Below are positions 23,100 to 35,280 of a DNA stretch of 64,000 nt, one piece after another. The DNA lies in NCBI GenBank assembly GCA_021229015.1, contig CM037788.1, forward strand, positions 52,345,214-52,409,213, written 5' to 3'. The notes below the pieces were generated by a model. It did not search any database. It saw nothing but the letters and a program-made list of their open reading frames with translations, and had not been told where the DNA came from. How positions within the stretch are numbered: position 1 is the first letter of the stretch; the number at the start of each line of letters is the position of its first letter. The position numbers and the translations under genes were made by a program. Source of the DNA: Solen grandis (Eukaryota; Mollusca; Bivalvia; Adapedonta; Solenidae).

Positions 23100-23570
23100 T
23101 CTGTCACTTGGCACGGCCATATATTCTGGTGAAATTGCTAGTCGGCATTTTGTGGGGTATCGGGCCACATTGCGTGTTTCTCTTCAAACTCCAGACACGG
23201 GGCGATACCTTCGATGACTTGGCGCTTTAGTGGCCGTAAAGCTATGAAAGAATGATGATGATGTAACTTATATATGAGTGTGGTGTATATCCCGACAGGT
23301 CGCGAGCGCAATGTGTGGGGAACACATATCCTCGACCACCTTGGGTCTCTGGCAATAGCCATAAAACAAAGTTACTTTAATGGGAACGACAAGGCTTTCA
23401 ATGGTGAACCGAAAAACAAAACACGCATGCTCTCAGCAGCGCCCCCCTGTATGACAGCTACATATGTTCCTTGTTATGTGAAAGCTTGAAAATGTGATCG
23501 CAGCTCTGACGAAAGCGTTTTTGTACCAGGATGGCCCTGCGGTCTCGTTTTACGCTGTCAGTGGTCTAAA
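23100..23570. promoter_or_regulatory. candidate regulatory island, Post2 intron
   Basis: CpG-containing complex sequence with GCCATAAAAC (23358-23367, the inverse of a posterior-Hox TTTTATGGC site), TCGCGAGCGC, AGTGGCCGTAAAGC and GCAGCGCCCCCCTG. Short opposed open frames with no domain. Confidence 0.27.
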
Positions 23571-23873
23571 CCCTATTTAAAAGCTGTGAGGTTTTGAAAT
23601 TGAATATTTTAATACAATGACGTGAATAATTAATGGTAATTTGATTTTAAGCATTCGTTGTGCTATATGTTTTATGAATGATGATCATAATGACCATTTG
23701 TAAGGAAAGTGGTTTTCAAATATTTGATCTCATCACAGTTTAGAATTTAGGATACATGCAATTATGATTACACGACAAAATCGTTACATAGAAAAAAAGT
23801 AAAGTTATTGTTATTATATGAAATAATGATAATTATATGTTTTCTCTTAAATACCAAGCATTTGTGTTTCTGC

Positions 23874-23901
23874 CACACACACACACGCACACACACACAC
23901 A
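23874..23901 (+). repeat. (CA)n microsatellite
   Basis: About fourteen CA units with one CG interruption. Confidence 0.9.
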
Positions 23902-24429
23902 TATCCACGTGTTGTTTTAGATTGTATTTTGAGATAATGATTCACCGATCATGTTTAAACATATTGAATACGTAATAAATTTGCGATTTTAAAACGGTGT
24001 TAATTTCCCGTAATTTACATACCACCGGGTGTGTAATATGCATCATTAATTATACTTTGTACAAAGATATGCCATTTGTTTACTGTAGGGACCATAAAAT
24101 CAGGTTTTGGGGGTATCAGAACTCGCATATATTTTACATTCCAAACCTAATTATGAACGAAGCAGCCATTAACAGCGAAATCTAGTACCGGATTGAGGAA
24201 TCATCATTAAAACAACAATGCGATATGCTAATATTCAAATAGTGTCATACAAAATGCAGTACTTTCCAAGAGCTTGGGCAAATCCAACTTCTTCTCACAA
24301 AATTAATCAATTTGCTAGGTATAGATATGTTACTTTTTTCTAACTGAACTAGAAATTTCTAAGAATGAGGAGCATACTTGGTGTACTTAAAACCAGACAT
24401 GAGAAAAAAAACTATATATTTCTAGTTTA

Positions 24430-24800
24430 GAAACAAACTAACTCCCGGCTTCAAATTAGTTGTCGATGCAGTCAGTCGCCCTGCAACGGCGTACGTCGGA
24501 AATGGCTAAATTATTGGACATTTCTGGAACAAAAAGCCAATCAGTCTGACCATTAGTGTGCACACTTGATTGCATGTTTATTATCACTGGACTACCGGTT
24601 TATTCTGACCAGCGTTCGTCGAAACGTGTTCCGCGCAATTACACGGCCATTGAAATCTTAGATTATTTATAAGCCCATTTTCACTGCCCAGACGCTTGCG
24701 GGTCTTTTAGCTACATTCCGGTACATCTGCCCGGCTAATGGGGAACCAGACCTCAGCCCTAATCTCTGGCTAACACCAGATCCCTAACTGACTCCCTTAT
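24430..24800. promoter_or_regulatory. candidate regulatory island near Post2 exon 1
   Basis: Complex CpG-containing block 2.2-2.5 kb into the intron: CAACGGCGTACGTCGG, CGTTCGTCGAAACGTG, TTCCGCGCAATTACACGG, CCCAGACGCTTGCGGG, CATCTGCCCGGCTAATGG, then pyrimidine-rich CCTAATCTCTGGC. Includes GATTATTTATAAGCC (Hox-like). No coding signal. Confidence 0.27.
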
Positions 24801-25482
24801 CTCAATATTTACTTTGGACGATAAATTCAACAATGGATTTATACAGAAGATATACTTAATTAAACCTAACTATCTTTGACTAAAGACTTAACATTTTCTT
24901 TGTATAGGTTTTCTTATTTGATGTCCAAACCATGTAATTCGAATGTATTTAGATAGCATGTAGTAGTCTCATGCTTAGCTCCTTTACAGATAATTTTTAG
25001 TCTATTTACTCACATGTGCAAATATTAAAATCGCGTGTTGGTGTTGTATACCTCTAAATACATTGCATATTTAGGCAAGAATAAAAATCAGACGTTAGTT
25101 TCGAACTGGAATTTGCATATCGATGCAAGTGGTTGCCAGAAAATATTTTAAAGTCCTTTCTGTTTATTTGATAATTTCACCGTTTCACTTGTCCTAATTC
25201 GCCGTCGTCGACACGTCATATTCTGTCATCTTCTAGTCAAGGTCACTTACATAGATGTTCCTCATACGCGTCCCTACTTAACTCATGTTTGCACCTAGTT
25301 GCTGTTTGACATACGGTGGGTAAACTTTATTGCGTTAACGTTACAGCAATATTCACTTTCTAATTATGACTTGAAGCCAGGGAAATGTACTTGAATTACT
25401 AGACCAATATCTATTTTGAATACACATCCGTGAGCAAATGCAATGGTTTGAAAGACGATTATGTTTTCCTCTCATGGAACAT

Positions 25483-25506
25483 TTAACTTAAATTTATTTA
25501 AGTTAA
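25483..25506. repeat. 24-bp AT-rich palindrome
   Basis: Arms TTAACTTAAAT and ATTTAAGTTAA are exact reverse complements with a two-base TT spacer, in Post2 intron 1.5 kb from exon 1. Confidence 0.9.
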
Positions 25507-26953
25507 TTAACGAGATGTTAGAGGACACACGGCATGATACACAATGCTTTTAAGCTCAATATACACAAACTAAAGATGAAGAGCAGAAATCAATGTTAAC
25601 TTATCAAATTTTATGCGATTTTAGTTGATTATGAGATAAATTAGAAATGAGAGAACAAAGGACGATTTGGTACATTTAGGTTAATCGAAAGATAAAACAA
25701 TTCAGGTTAATCCATCAAATGTTGTTTTCTGAGCCGAATCGAATGATTCTAGACGTGAAAGAAACACAAAATCAAAGGAACATTTCAAATGCAATATCTG
25801 CTAAATTATTAATGAAATATAATAGTAAACCGTAAAAAGAAGGAGTCGGAGTAATTCTGTCTAATGTAGATTTGCACTTGGATTCTTCTTTGACGCTGCA
25901 TTTTTGTTTGATTTATGTAAAGACGCATCTAATCTTCCAGAATTATTTACCGACACTGAATCTGAATTCGATAACTGTTGAAATAAACATGTCTTGTCTT
26001 TGAATTAACTTAATCAAAATCACAAATGTAGAGTTATGGGGGAAGACATCTGGTTTTGGTGCAGATTTACGGACAGAGGAGTGACTATACAGCTGATATG
26101 CAGCCAAAATAATGCATTTCGTACCAAGGTCATAAACACCAAAGGATCGTGATAAGTTTATTTGGTCAGTTAGGATAATAAGTAACTGGTAGTCATTACG
26201 CTAAAAAAATAAGGTATTTACTGTTATTTGAAATTTAAAAATAAAGAAATTGTCACGATTTTTTTCTAAAAGCATTCTTTGATCCTATATCCCATGTCCG
26301 TATTACAGGTAACAATCAGAGAACTAATCTTTAAACAAAAGTATTATAGATTCATATAAGTGTCACGTTATAATATGCCATAATGTCGGCTGTGATTACT
26401 GAAGAAACATTGTCATTTCATAGTAAGTGTTTATAAAGAGAATCAAATCAATGTGCACTTTGACAATATAATAATTTCGTCATATTATTTTAAAAAGAAT
26501 TCTATGCTTACAATAAATAAGATTAGCATGTAACCCTTGTGCTGTTTCGTCGAATATAAGAATTATAAAGATTTCATATTACCGTGAGATAATTTTCAAA
26601 TCATGTTCTATTTCATTTGATTTGACAAGAAAATATTCTTACATTTGCAAAAACTATCAAATTATCTGAGTGTAGCAAACCGTTTGTAACAGTCTGTTGC
26701 TTCCCACATTTTATGTATCCATAAATAAATTTCAGGAAGTATCTTAAATTGCTTTCCCATGATAAATTTGAGATGAGACTCATCCCCTGTGATCTTTTAA
26801 TACACTGAGAAATGAAAACCAAAATACACTGTATTATTGAAAGATGATATAAGTATTACAGATATGAGAGGATATCAAAATTAATAATTTCCAATAACAT
26901 GTTGAAAGATGATAAATAATATAATATTAAATGGAAGTATGTAAGAAAGGTAC

Positions 26954-27446
26954 CTTGTTCTGAAGAATCCGACTGGCCACTTCGACAGTCTAAATCTCTC
27001 CCAGGGAAGGGCGGAATTCCGGGTGTCATGTCCGGATAGAAACCCCCATTGGCGTAGCCGGCGGCATGTCCTTGGTACATGTCCCCGTATATTGAGGGAT
27101 AATTTCTCATGGGCATAGCGTTCAATGGGCTCATGTGATTCACCATTTGCCGACAATTAATGTAGTCCGAGCTACCAAAAGCGGAATTATAAGCAGCGCT
27201 TTTGCTGTTCATTGAAAAACTAGCCCCGAGGGGCAAATTCCCGTAGGATGCCATTGAACACGAGTTGTGAGCCACTAATCCCCCTTCACCACCGTAACTT
27301 CCCCAGGAATTGTTTCCGGAGAGGCGGGACGAGGACGATTCCTGTGTGGGACTTGAGGACAGGAGACCCGGGACTGTGGTGCTGATGGGATTCGGGTACA
27401 GAGACAATCCTGAGTGGGCTAGAATGTTGTTAGCTGGATTTTCCAT
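26954..27446 (-). CDS. Post2: Hox gene Post2, coding exon 1 (N-terminal part)
   Basis: This exon encodes residues 1-164 of a posterior-class Hox transcription factor, a nuclear DNA-binding protein that patterns posterior structures. The start is well fixed: ATG at 27446, with an in-frame TAA only two codons upstream. The exon reads MENPANNILAHSG at its start and SGQSDSSEQ at its end, then closes with CAAG before the intron donor GTACCT (intron begins at 26953). The protein segment is low in charge and rich in Ser, Gly, Asn, Tyr and Met, as is common for Hox N-termini. I see no YPWM hexapeptide, consistent with a posterior paralogue; the only Trp here is in NNSWGSYGG. The splice leaves one base (phase 1), which joins AA at the start of exon 2 to make Glu165. 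Base composition is clearly richer in G and C than the flanks. The identity rests on the homeodomain of exon 2; the match of splice phase and orientation makes the pairing secure. Confidence 0.93.
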
Positions 27447-27461
27447 AGTTTAGCATAACCA
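27447..27461 (-). promoter_or_regulatory. Post2 5' leader with likely splice acceptor
   Basis: Just upstream of the ATG the minus strand reads a pyrimidine-rich tract ending CTCGTTTCAG, with AG at 27463-27462, followed by TGGTTATGCTAAACT and the start codon. This is a good acceptor, so the leader next to the ATG may be the start of an exon whose upstream partner is non-coding. The possible partner donor is at 29340. Confidence 0.35.
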
Positions 27462-29339
27462 CTGAAACGAGAAACATAAAGACGGTGAAATATGTGTTTC
27501 ATGACAAGCTGAGTCGAATCTTAATACTATCGGTGTGTTAAAAATTGAATATTATCTCTATGTAAGTGATGGATGGGTAGTGCTGTGTAACAGATTAATT
27601 TTAGAAAGTGAAACCGCAACGTTATAAATCAGATATATGAAACTGCATTTGATGATATTGTTTCTTTTTTTCCCTTGTTCTTCTTGGTACGATGCAGTTC
27701 GGCTACTTTGTCAAATACTTTAATATAGAACCACATTAAATTCATTTAAAAAGGGAAATATCGTGAGTTTACAAACCATTACTGTTTTAAAAGTAGGTTA
27801 TTTTCAGATAGTTACAAGAAAAAAATATAATGTGAATATTTGATTAAAATTTTGTACGGGACAGATGAAAATAATTTGTACATGTATTAATAAAATTATT
27901 TCATATTTGATTTTTGTCACAAAGCATCCGTTTGAACAAGAATTATCCTGTTTTTTTAATAACATTTTAGAATGTTTAATTCTAGAGTATCAATCATATT
28001 AATTGGTTCTCTTTTCTTGAAGAAAATAATTTTAATTAAGTTATTTTCAAAAAATTACTCATAATCTATGAATTATTTATTTTTATGAATAAAAAGATTA
28101 CAATAGTATTATAACATTAAGTTGAACTATATTTTTTATTCATTATGGTCATGTTTTTATAATTCCCAAAGGCATCCTAAATTCAGAATTTAGACCGAAA
28201 ACATGCGAACAAATGTACAAAAGACTCGTGCCACTTCTGCAAAAAATGAACGTGTTAACGCAGTATTCGGTCATTGAGCAGTAGTAATTTCTTCGTCATT
28301 TCAATTTTGTGGCTTTCAGTCCTGTTTGATGACTGATACACGAATAAAACAGAGATGGTGTAATGACCATTTTGTTCATTTGAAATGAGATATGGGAACA
28401 TTTTTCATTGGTCGCATGGGATTGTCTCTCAGGCGCGAACAGCGCGTGCGTGGTGAATAAAGGTGTTTTTGGTGTGTTAATATTTAATAAAACATAAATG
28501 GACAAGAATAAGTTCAGTCATGGTTATTTCAGTAAATATCTGTTCTAAGATAAATAGGAAAAGGGGTAATAAAACATATTGTTATAATGAAATAAAACTG
28601 AGCAATTGAAATTGTGCATCATGCATAAAAGTAATTGTCTGACAAACAGCATTATATGTCTTTAGCATGGCAGAAATTCAAGTAAATTATTAATGTCTTG
28701 TGATTATAGGGATGCGTATTTTTCACATTAATCTATCAAATATCTTATACTTTTTCGCGAAATGATAAAATGACACAGACTTTCCTAAATAGATATACAC
28801 CGCCAAAAAATAGTGTTTCACTTCTTTATATGAAAAACACTAAAACATGGATTATCTAATTTTAAAAAGACATCACTAAATTTATTGGCAGAAATTTTGA
28901 TAATGATTTCAAATGTATTATAAAAAAAAATTTATACTTTTTTTTTTTTTACTTCATATCTAGAAGGAAAACATCACAATAGGTGATGCTAATGCTGTTT
29001 CCAAGAAGTATAAAATTTCCTTCCGTTTTTTCGGCTATAGTTTGTTTTGCTATATTTCATGGAATTAATTTGCAACATTTACCGATTTCTTTTTGCATTG
29101 TTATATTCCTTTCATTGTTAAAAGGCTACATTTGTTTGTACTGTTTTACCAACATCACAGTCGTTAGGAACGCATTATCTACTTCCGTTACACGAGCGCA
29201 AACCATAAATTACCCGAAATGCACCAAAATGGGCGAAATATCTCATTAACAAGAGTTCAAATTCACCTTAATGTCATCACTGATTCACACGTATGTGAAA
29301 TCATGCAATGGTTCGAAAATGTCGTTCTTCTTTTCTTAC
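27462..29339 (-). other. 5' flank / possible leader intron of Post2
   Basis: Mostly AT-rich. A short less AT-rich patch at 28400-28455 holds a minus-strand CCAAT (ATTGG, 28407-28411) and AGGCGCGAACAGCGCGTGCG, so it could be an alternative promoter. No TATA box that I can place with confidence. Confidence 0.4.
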
Positions 29340-29400
29340 CGCCATCTTACGTCAAAAACCCATTAAGCAGTTAACAATAGACAAGTTGACCCGTTACAGC
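29340..29400 (-). promoter_or_regulatory. candidate non-coding first exon / promoter of Post2
   Basis: The minus strand reads TGACGTAAGATGGCG followed by GTAAGAAAAG. That places a consensus 5' splice donor (GTAAGA, intron starting 29339) directly after a YY1-like AAGATGGCGG motif with a CRE-like half site. Spliced to the acceptor at 27462 it would remove a 1.88-kb leader intron and leave a five-codon upstream ORF (ATG GCG TGG TTA TGC TAA) before the Post2 ATG. The upstream end given here is arbitrary, because I cannot see the transcription start. Hypothesis only. Confidence 0.25.
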
Positions 29401-29759
29401 AGGGAAACATCGTGGGGTGAGACTGAGTTTGAAACTCGAGTTGCAGCAATTGAAGTCACATTTTGACGGGTTTACACAGGCTTACATGCGCCAAATTCCG
29501 TCTTCCTGATTTTAGACTTACGTCTCTCACACTACTGTGTTCGTTTTGTACAATATAAACAAGATATTATTTTTTACATTATCGGATTAAAGCAATTTTG
29601 GGAGAAAAAAAATCAGTTTCTTTTTCATGTGACTACAATTTTACACCTGATAAAGGTAAAAATGCATTCTTGCTAAAGGTCATGTTGATATATGGTAATA
29701 AAACCCTTTCAATGACCCTTTAATTACAAAGGTTCGTGATTTCTTTGAGGTATTTGCGC

Positions 29760-30150
29760 TTGGTGAAACCTGTAAGCTTTTCGGGGGTAATTAGTAATGT
29801 CATGGCGGCTGTTCCAATATAAATCATGCATTGGCATTCTGCATTAAAGATTGCGCATTTTACATTAAGACCATGCATGTTCATTAAGTCTGTGTATGTG
29901 GCCTGCGAACATGTTTACTGGTTGGCACATGTGCGCTCTGAGTAAATGGTTGCTCGGATGCTGCGTGCGCACATTCCTGCACAGAAAATCGTCCAAGTTT
30001 GTTGTGGGTGGGGGCGAATTTTGCTGCATTCGTCCTTGGAGCACGTCGACCCATGAAGCTAAAACTGTGCTCGAATTTCAAACTCGAGGGGAGCAGTGTA
30101 TTGAAATCATTAAAGCGCTTCAGATAGAATGTATGCTTCAGTGAATTAAA
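29760..30150. promoter_or_regulatory. candidate regulatory island, Post2 upstream
   Basis: CATGGCGGC (YY1-like), GAACATGTTTACTGG (forkhead-like), GCTGCGTGCGCAC, GTGGGTGGGGGCG (GC/KLF-like, about 30004-30016) and CGTCGACCC. About 2.5 kb upstream of the Post2 ATG. Opposed open frames here have no domain. Confidence 0.25.
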
Positions 30151-32979
30151 TGTAAAATTTGAAACACCTGGTTATTTAATGATAGTTTCTTATTAATTTT
30201 GTAGACGCAGATGCGTAATCGTGAAGTTAATACATTAATACACAACCAGAAAAAATGAAGAGGTAGATATCCCAGCTGTTATGACAATAAAGTATACTAG
30301 ACTGAGGAACTCTGTACTTACAATACTCTGGGAGCTGACCATAACACTTTCACAGGTGCTGTGGTGTTAAAAATGTAACTAGCTTGTTTTAATGGGAAGA
30401 GAAGTTTTCGCGCACTTTTAAGAGAAGAAAATGACGCCTTAGAAGTCAAAGAAAGAGCACATGGAGCCCGCTGAAGCAATCTAAGACTTATATGTCCAAA
30501 CACATCTTCACTGGAATCTGGTTGAATATACTGACACTCGATGGGGACATTAAAATAAAGAATTCGGATGGTTAACATCATTGTATCGGCACCTAGAATA
30601 CTTCCTAACTGTTAATGGACATTTTAAACCTGTACCCCGAACAAAAAGATCAAAGACGTCTTCTGCTTTGATACTAGTTTATTGTCCAGTGAAAACGAGT
30701 ATCATCTGTCCATATATATTACATAAAAATATGAGTTATGAAACATCGATAAAAAGGTCATGAAAAATCATCCCCGCCACCTTTACCCGTGTGTGAACCA
30801 GCGGTGAGAATCATAAACTACCAAATAAAAAAACCCAATCATCGCGAACACATTGCGGAAAACGTATCGACCTGCAGACCGTGTCACGTCGGTGTTAAAA
30901 AGGTGATATAATCAATGTGAAACTGCTGTAGCACTTAACATTAACTATGATAGTTTGCTATAGTAATGAATGAATGAATGAATGAATGAATGAATGAATG
31001 AATGAATGAATGAATGAATGAATATTTTCTTTTCTTCTGGTACCTATGTACATTGCAATCTAATCTCTACTCTGATCCTTTTGCTTTTGTCGTGCTCTAT
31101 GAGCGAGATTTAATTCCTTTCTAATGCTAAACAAGACTCTCATTTCAGAACATTTTTGTTATTACTCTAAATGTATAATTATACGGTTTTTTTACCATAA
31201 AAGGCATTTATTCAGTATTTAATCATACAGATAGTCATGCGCGCAAATTTAATTATCTTTAATTAGATCTCAGTGAAATGTTAGCGATTTGTATTGAAAC
31301 AAGATAGCACAAATAAAAACAATAAATAAAAAAGACAAATGATTTCAAAATAATAATTCATTTTGATTACTGAAATAAAGTTAAGCGGGCGTATTAAATT
31401 TCATCATTGATTAATTCCGTCTTTAATACACGCATTGTCAAAGAACAAATAGTTGAAATATTTGAAGACTTAAAAATATATAAACAATTATGTTATTCAC
31501 CATATTCATGCAGGAATTTGTAATTTTTATTCAAGTATATTTACCACTGATGTACGTTACTCTTCAGTGCATTGTACTGTTACTATTTTACTTTTCGGTC
31601 AAAAGGGACAAAAGTGTAAGTAACGGGATAAGGAAATGAAAGTCACGGAAAAGATATATGAAAAGGTTAGTATTGATATGTAAAAAAATGTAAATAATGA
31701 GTAAACATGTAACAATTGGCCAATATGAGCTTCATCATTTATAAAATAGCAATTCCTTTCTTCATTTAAAATAACATACTATGCTAAGAAAGTACCATAA
31801 CTCAGAATTGGAATCTTGGAAGGACAAGCATGATTTATTACAGACTGACTGAGAATGTTAGAAAAAGAATATAAATAAGACATCCAAAATATTACATCAT
31901 ATATACTGAAGAAACAATGAGTGTTGTAGTTGCTGTTACATACATAATTGCATCTCTAATGTCTTAAGTTGCATCTCTAATGTCTTACGTATGAATTTGA
32001 TAAAAAGTTTAAGTTTCCATCATATTGAGTAAAACAATATAACTAATAAATATATGGTCATTCTGATAAAATTGTGTAATATTTATTTTAAATAGTATCG
32101 TCTAATGTCAGAGAGAAACGCGTGTACTCTTTCTTAGTTGATTCGCTTTGAAGGTAAATTTTTAAACTATATTAATTAACAAAGTCATATAAGTAATTAT
32201 ATATTACAAAAGACAAAATATTTCATTTACATACATACAATAATTCAATGACATAAACTGCTCAGTTAAACGCTCCCCCAACAATACTTTGACATATCAA
32301 ATGTCAATAAAGCACAATTATACTGACCCTATGTCATCCCTATACCACCAAAAGACACTAAACAATAAATAAAAACCAAGTTTATTATCACCAGTGTTAA
32401 TAAAATAAACACAAATTTGGTAGCAAGGAAAATTAGCAAATAATGCCACAGCCACCATTCATATGCAATAAAACAAACATTTCGTCGGGAAATTTCACTG
32501 TATTGAGCTTCATAAAACCTAACGATTAAGATACTTTAAAACCAATTTAATAGTCGCATACGGCTATAACCTCTAGCATCACGTACATGCCTTCAAAACA
32601 CTCATAAACGGTAAAAATCTCATTAAGATTCTTTTATTTTCCGATAATCAGCTAAACTATCATATCTTTGCAAATTATCCTAAAAGAGGCATTAAAAGGA
32701 TGAAATTTACGTTTTATGGTCAGCTGAATGCGATTGTAAGCATTTGGTGACAAGGCCATAAAACGCTTATGGAAATATTGTTTTTAACCCGCTTAAAAGG
32801 TAAAAGATATACTCACATTGAAAATTAAAACCGTTCGCCATTGAATAACTCTATATCCAGTGTGTGTCAGATGTAGTAGGTCACCATTTTATATATTATC
32901 CTCGAGTTTAAGACTAGAAACACTAAAGCGTTATATTCGCACGACGGCAAGCAGTAAAACTACTATGACCCTCATATCA
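30150..32979. other. AT-rich non-coding stretch
   Basis: No gene seen. Contains the (AATG)n microsatellite, a 21-bp tandem pair (GCATCTCTAATGTCTTA, 31948-31988) and a small inverted repeat TTGACAT/ATGTCAA at about 32289-32307. Confidence 0.5.
30965..31023 (+). repeat. (AATG)14 microsatellite
   Basis: Fourteen perfect units plus AAT. Confidence 0.95.
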
Positions 32980-33345
32980 TAACAGCAATATACCTAGGGG
33001 GCGCAACCATAGAGCGAGAAAGTCACGTGACTTCAATAGCCAATCAGAAAATGCTCCCCTCGTCTACAGTCCGCCTATTGTTCGATCTAGTGATAATGCC
33101 TATCTTTCAAGATACCTTTTTGCAGTTGCATTGGAAAAGGAAAGAAAATCAGTTTAGAATATGTATTCTTCGGTGCAAATACTCTATGCAACAAACTCTA
33201 TCGTTATACACAATCTGGGATAAAATATTAAAAAGTTTAAGCCAGAAATCCGTCTATTTACATTTAGTGTATTGGGTTTCTCGCTAAGCGGACTATTTTC
33301 ATGAATATTCATGAGATTAGACCGTTAACCAATAAAACCACTGTA
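32980..33345. promoter_or_regulatory. promoter-like island with two palindromes
   Basis: AGTCACGTGACT (33021-33032, perfect 12-bp E-box palindrome) is followed 7 bases later by CCAAT (33040-33044). At the other end TCATGAATATTCATGA (33299-33314) is a perfect 16-bp palindrome followed by ACCAATAAAA. The E-box plus CCAAT pairing is typical of proximal promoters. The 86-codon open frame between them (33027-33287, plus) has no recognised domain. Confidence 0.3.
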
Positions 33346-34420
33346 TGGCTAGATATGCAATACACATCTGATACACTGAATGACAACCCGAACCGTACGA
33401 TAGAGGTTGAGATATTACGAGAGAAAACTCTATTATGAAATATATCTCAACTTTATTTTACAAGAATTATTTTATGATGTGTTCGGATGATTTCGTTTAC
33501 TTTTGATGATGAATGGATAAGTCGTTATTAGTTTTCGTTCTTTTTTCGGGTCCGTATCTTGAGAGACCGTGGAAGTGTGTTGGTGGTCTGGAGGGCCTGT
33601 AACAGTTCCCAAATGTTTGTGGGATGGATTTAGAAATAAAAGTATATATATCAAAGAAACTGTTGTTTATTCACATTTCATAACTGTGGAATAAATACGA
33701 TAAAAATCTTCTTGTCGGCATGCTTTAATTTTCAATTAAAATATAACTGCAGACAAGAATTGAATGTTTTTTTAGTGTCATACCGAACACTTTATAACTA
33801 CTTCCAAGTTAAAATTTGGATATTGTGCTTCCAAATCAATATTATCAAAATCAAATTATATCATGATACATCTAAAACACGATGACTTATAAATAGGCAA
33901 GGGTGAAAATAACTGCGAAGCAAGATATAATTTTATGTACAAATACACTTCTGTTGCATTTTTATCAATACATAAGATTACTTGATACAAATAACTGCTT
34001 TATTTAAATATGCAGTAACAAGACATCACTTTTAGATGTGCGATCAAATTACGTAATAATTATCACATTTTTTTTTAAGGTTTATGTATATAAGAACAGA
34101 CACGTAAAATTTTAACTGATGTTTCTTTTCTCCATAAAAGTCTTCTAGACTTAATATAAACACTCAAATGAACTCGTCCATGTACATATTGTTATTTTCT
34201 TGAGATTATATTGGGTATGATTTATACTAGTAATATTTCAAACTATAGTTTACTTCTTTGACTGATTTATTTTAAACACTTAGATAGGGGCGGTGCTAAT
34301 AACAGCTGTCATTTATATAATTCTTAAAATATTCTTTTCGAAAGGTAGCAGTATGATATCTATAATAGAATTTTTTTGTTTTTCATGTCAAATATTCTGT
34401 TAGAAGTGAGCATAGGAAAG

Positions 34421-35280
34421 AGTAGTAGTAGTAGTTGTTGTTATATCATCACCACTTTAGTTAATTTTTAGAAGTAGTAGTCTCATCACCATTTTTAATA
34501 TTATCACTATTACTTCTAGTAGTTGAAGTAATAATATCATCAACATTATAAGTGAATATTATTTTATTATAAGAAGTAGTAGTAGTAGTAGTGGTTGTTG
34601 TTGTTGTGATATCATTTATTATGACTGTTAATGTTGAGGTTTCTTTTCTCATTACTGATACCATTGACAGAATATTCTATGAAATATAAAATGGTCACTT
34701 TTGGGTTTGTTATAAAGGACTATTTTAAAAGAAGCAGCAGCAATAATTGTGATAGTAGTAGAAACATTTGTTAAATCAGTAGCAGAACAAGTGACTGAAG
34801 TACCGTCATAAAATTGTAACATCAGCAGCAACAGCATATTAAAAGTAAGAAAGATATTAATGTAATGAAGCAGCAGAAATACTAGCAGTAGTAGTAGTAG
34901 TTGTTGTTGTTGATGTATTATATAGTAAAATGATGATTGTAAAGACAATTTTGCAAGTGTTAATAGACATAGAAATAAAATTGTTAAATAAACAACAATT
35001 ATGTTAAATATAGAATACGTTTTACTGGAAGAAGAAATATTGAAGAAGAAGAATTGATGTCAGTAGGATCGATACTGTTTCTTACAGTATTCATTTTGTT
35101 TTCTCGGGGAAGTGGCAGTGGAGTAATTTGAAAAAAAAAGTTGTAATAGAAGTATTTATAGTTGTAGTAGTAGTTGTTGTTGTTGTATTTCACTTGCTGC
35201 AACCAAAATAAACAATTAAAGTGAAAGAAACAAGAGGATGAGACTGTGCCAAACATCATCATCATCATCATCATCATCAT
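34421..35280 (+). repeat. trinucleotide-rich, possibly old 155-bp tandem array
   Basis: Blocks of AGT or AGC followed by TTG recur at 34421, 34575, 34733 and 34887, spaced 154, 158 and 154 bases, then again at 35164. A (CAT)9 run lies at 35254-35280. The first two units share ATATCAT and GTTAAT after the block and TTATTTTATTATAAGAAG/CTATTTTAAAAGAAG at their ends. Open frames on the minus strand here are poly-Thr/Leu/Met artefacts. Confidence 0.5.

Larger units (their letters stand above)
13600..26953 (-). other. Post2: Post2 intron 1 (13.35 kb)
   Basis: The intron is bounded by donor GTACCT (26953 downwards) and acceptor TTTTCAG (ending 13600). It is phase 1 and joins CAAG to AAACT. Most of it is AT-rich and featureless, but it contains a 58-bp tandem duplication near the acceptor and five more complex islands listed separately (15.0-15.4, 16.1-16.6, 17.1-17.85, 18.7-19.1 and 23.1-23.6 kb, with another at 24.4-24.8 kb). 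Introns of posterior Hox genes often contain enhancers, so these islands are reasonable places to look. I found no coding exon between the two Post2 exons that keeps phase and frame. Confidence 0.9.

Noticed and set aside
27040..27130. Possible hexapeptide in exon 1 (NYPSIYGDMY)
   Set aside because: Lacks the Trp of YPWM-type motifs; posterior Hox proteins often have none.
26881..27156. 91-codon frame overlapping Post2 exon 1
   Set aside because: Same strand but a different frame from the supported Hox reading; a shadow.
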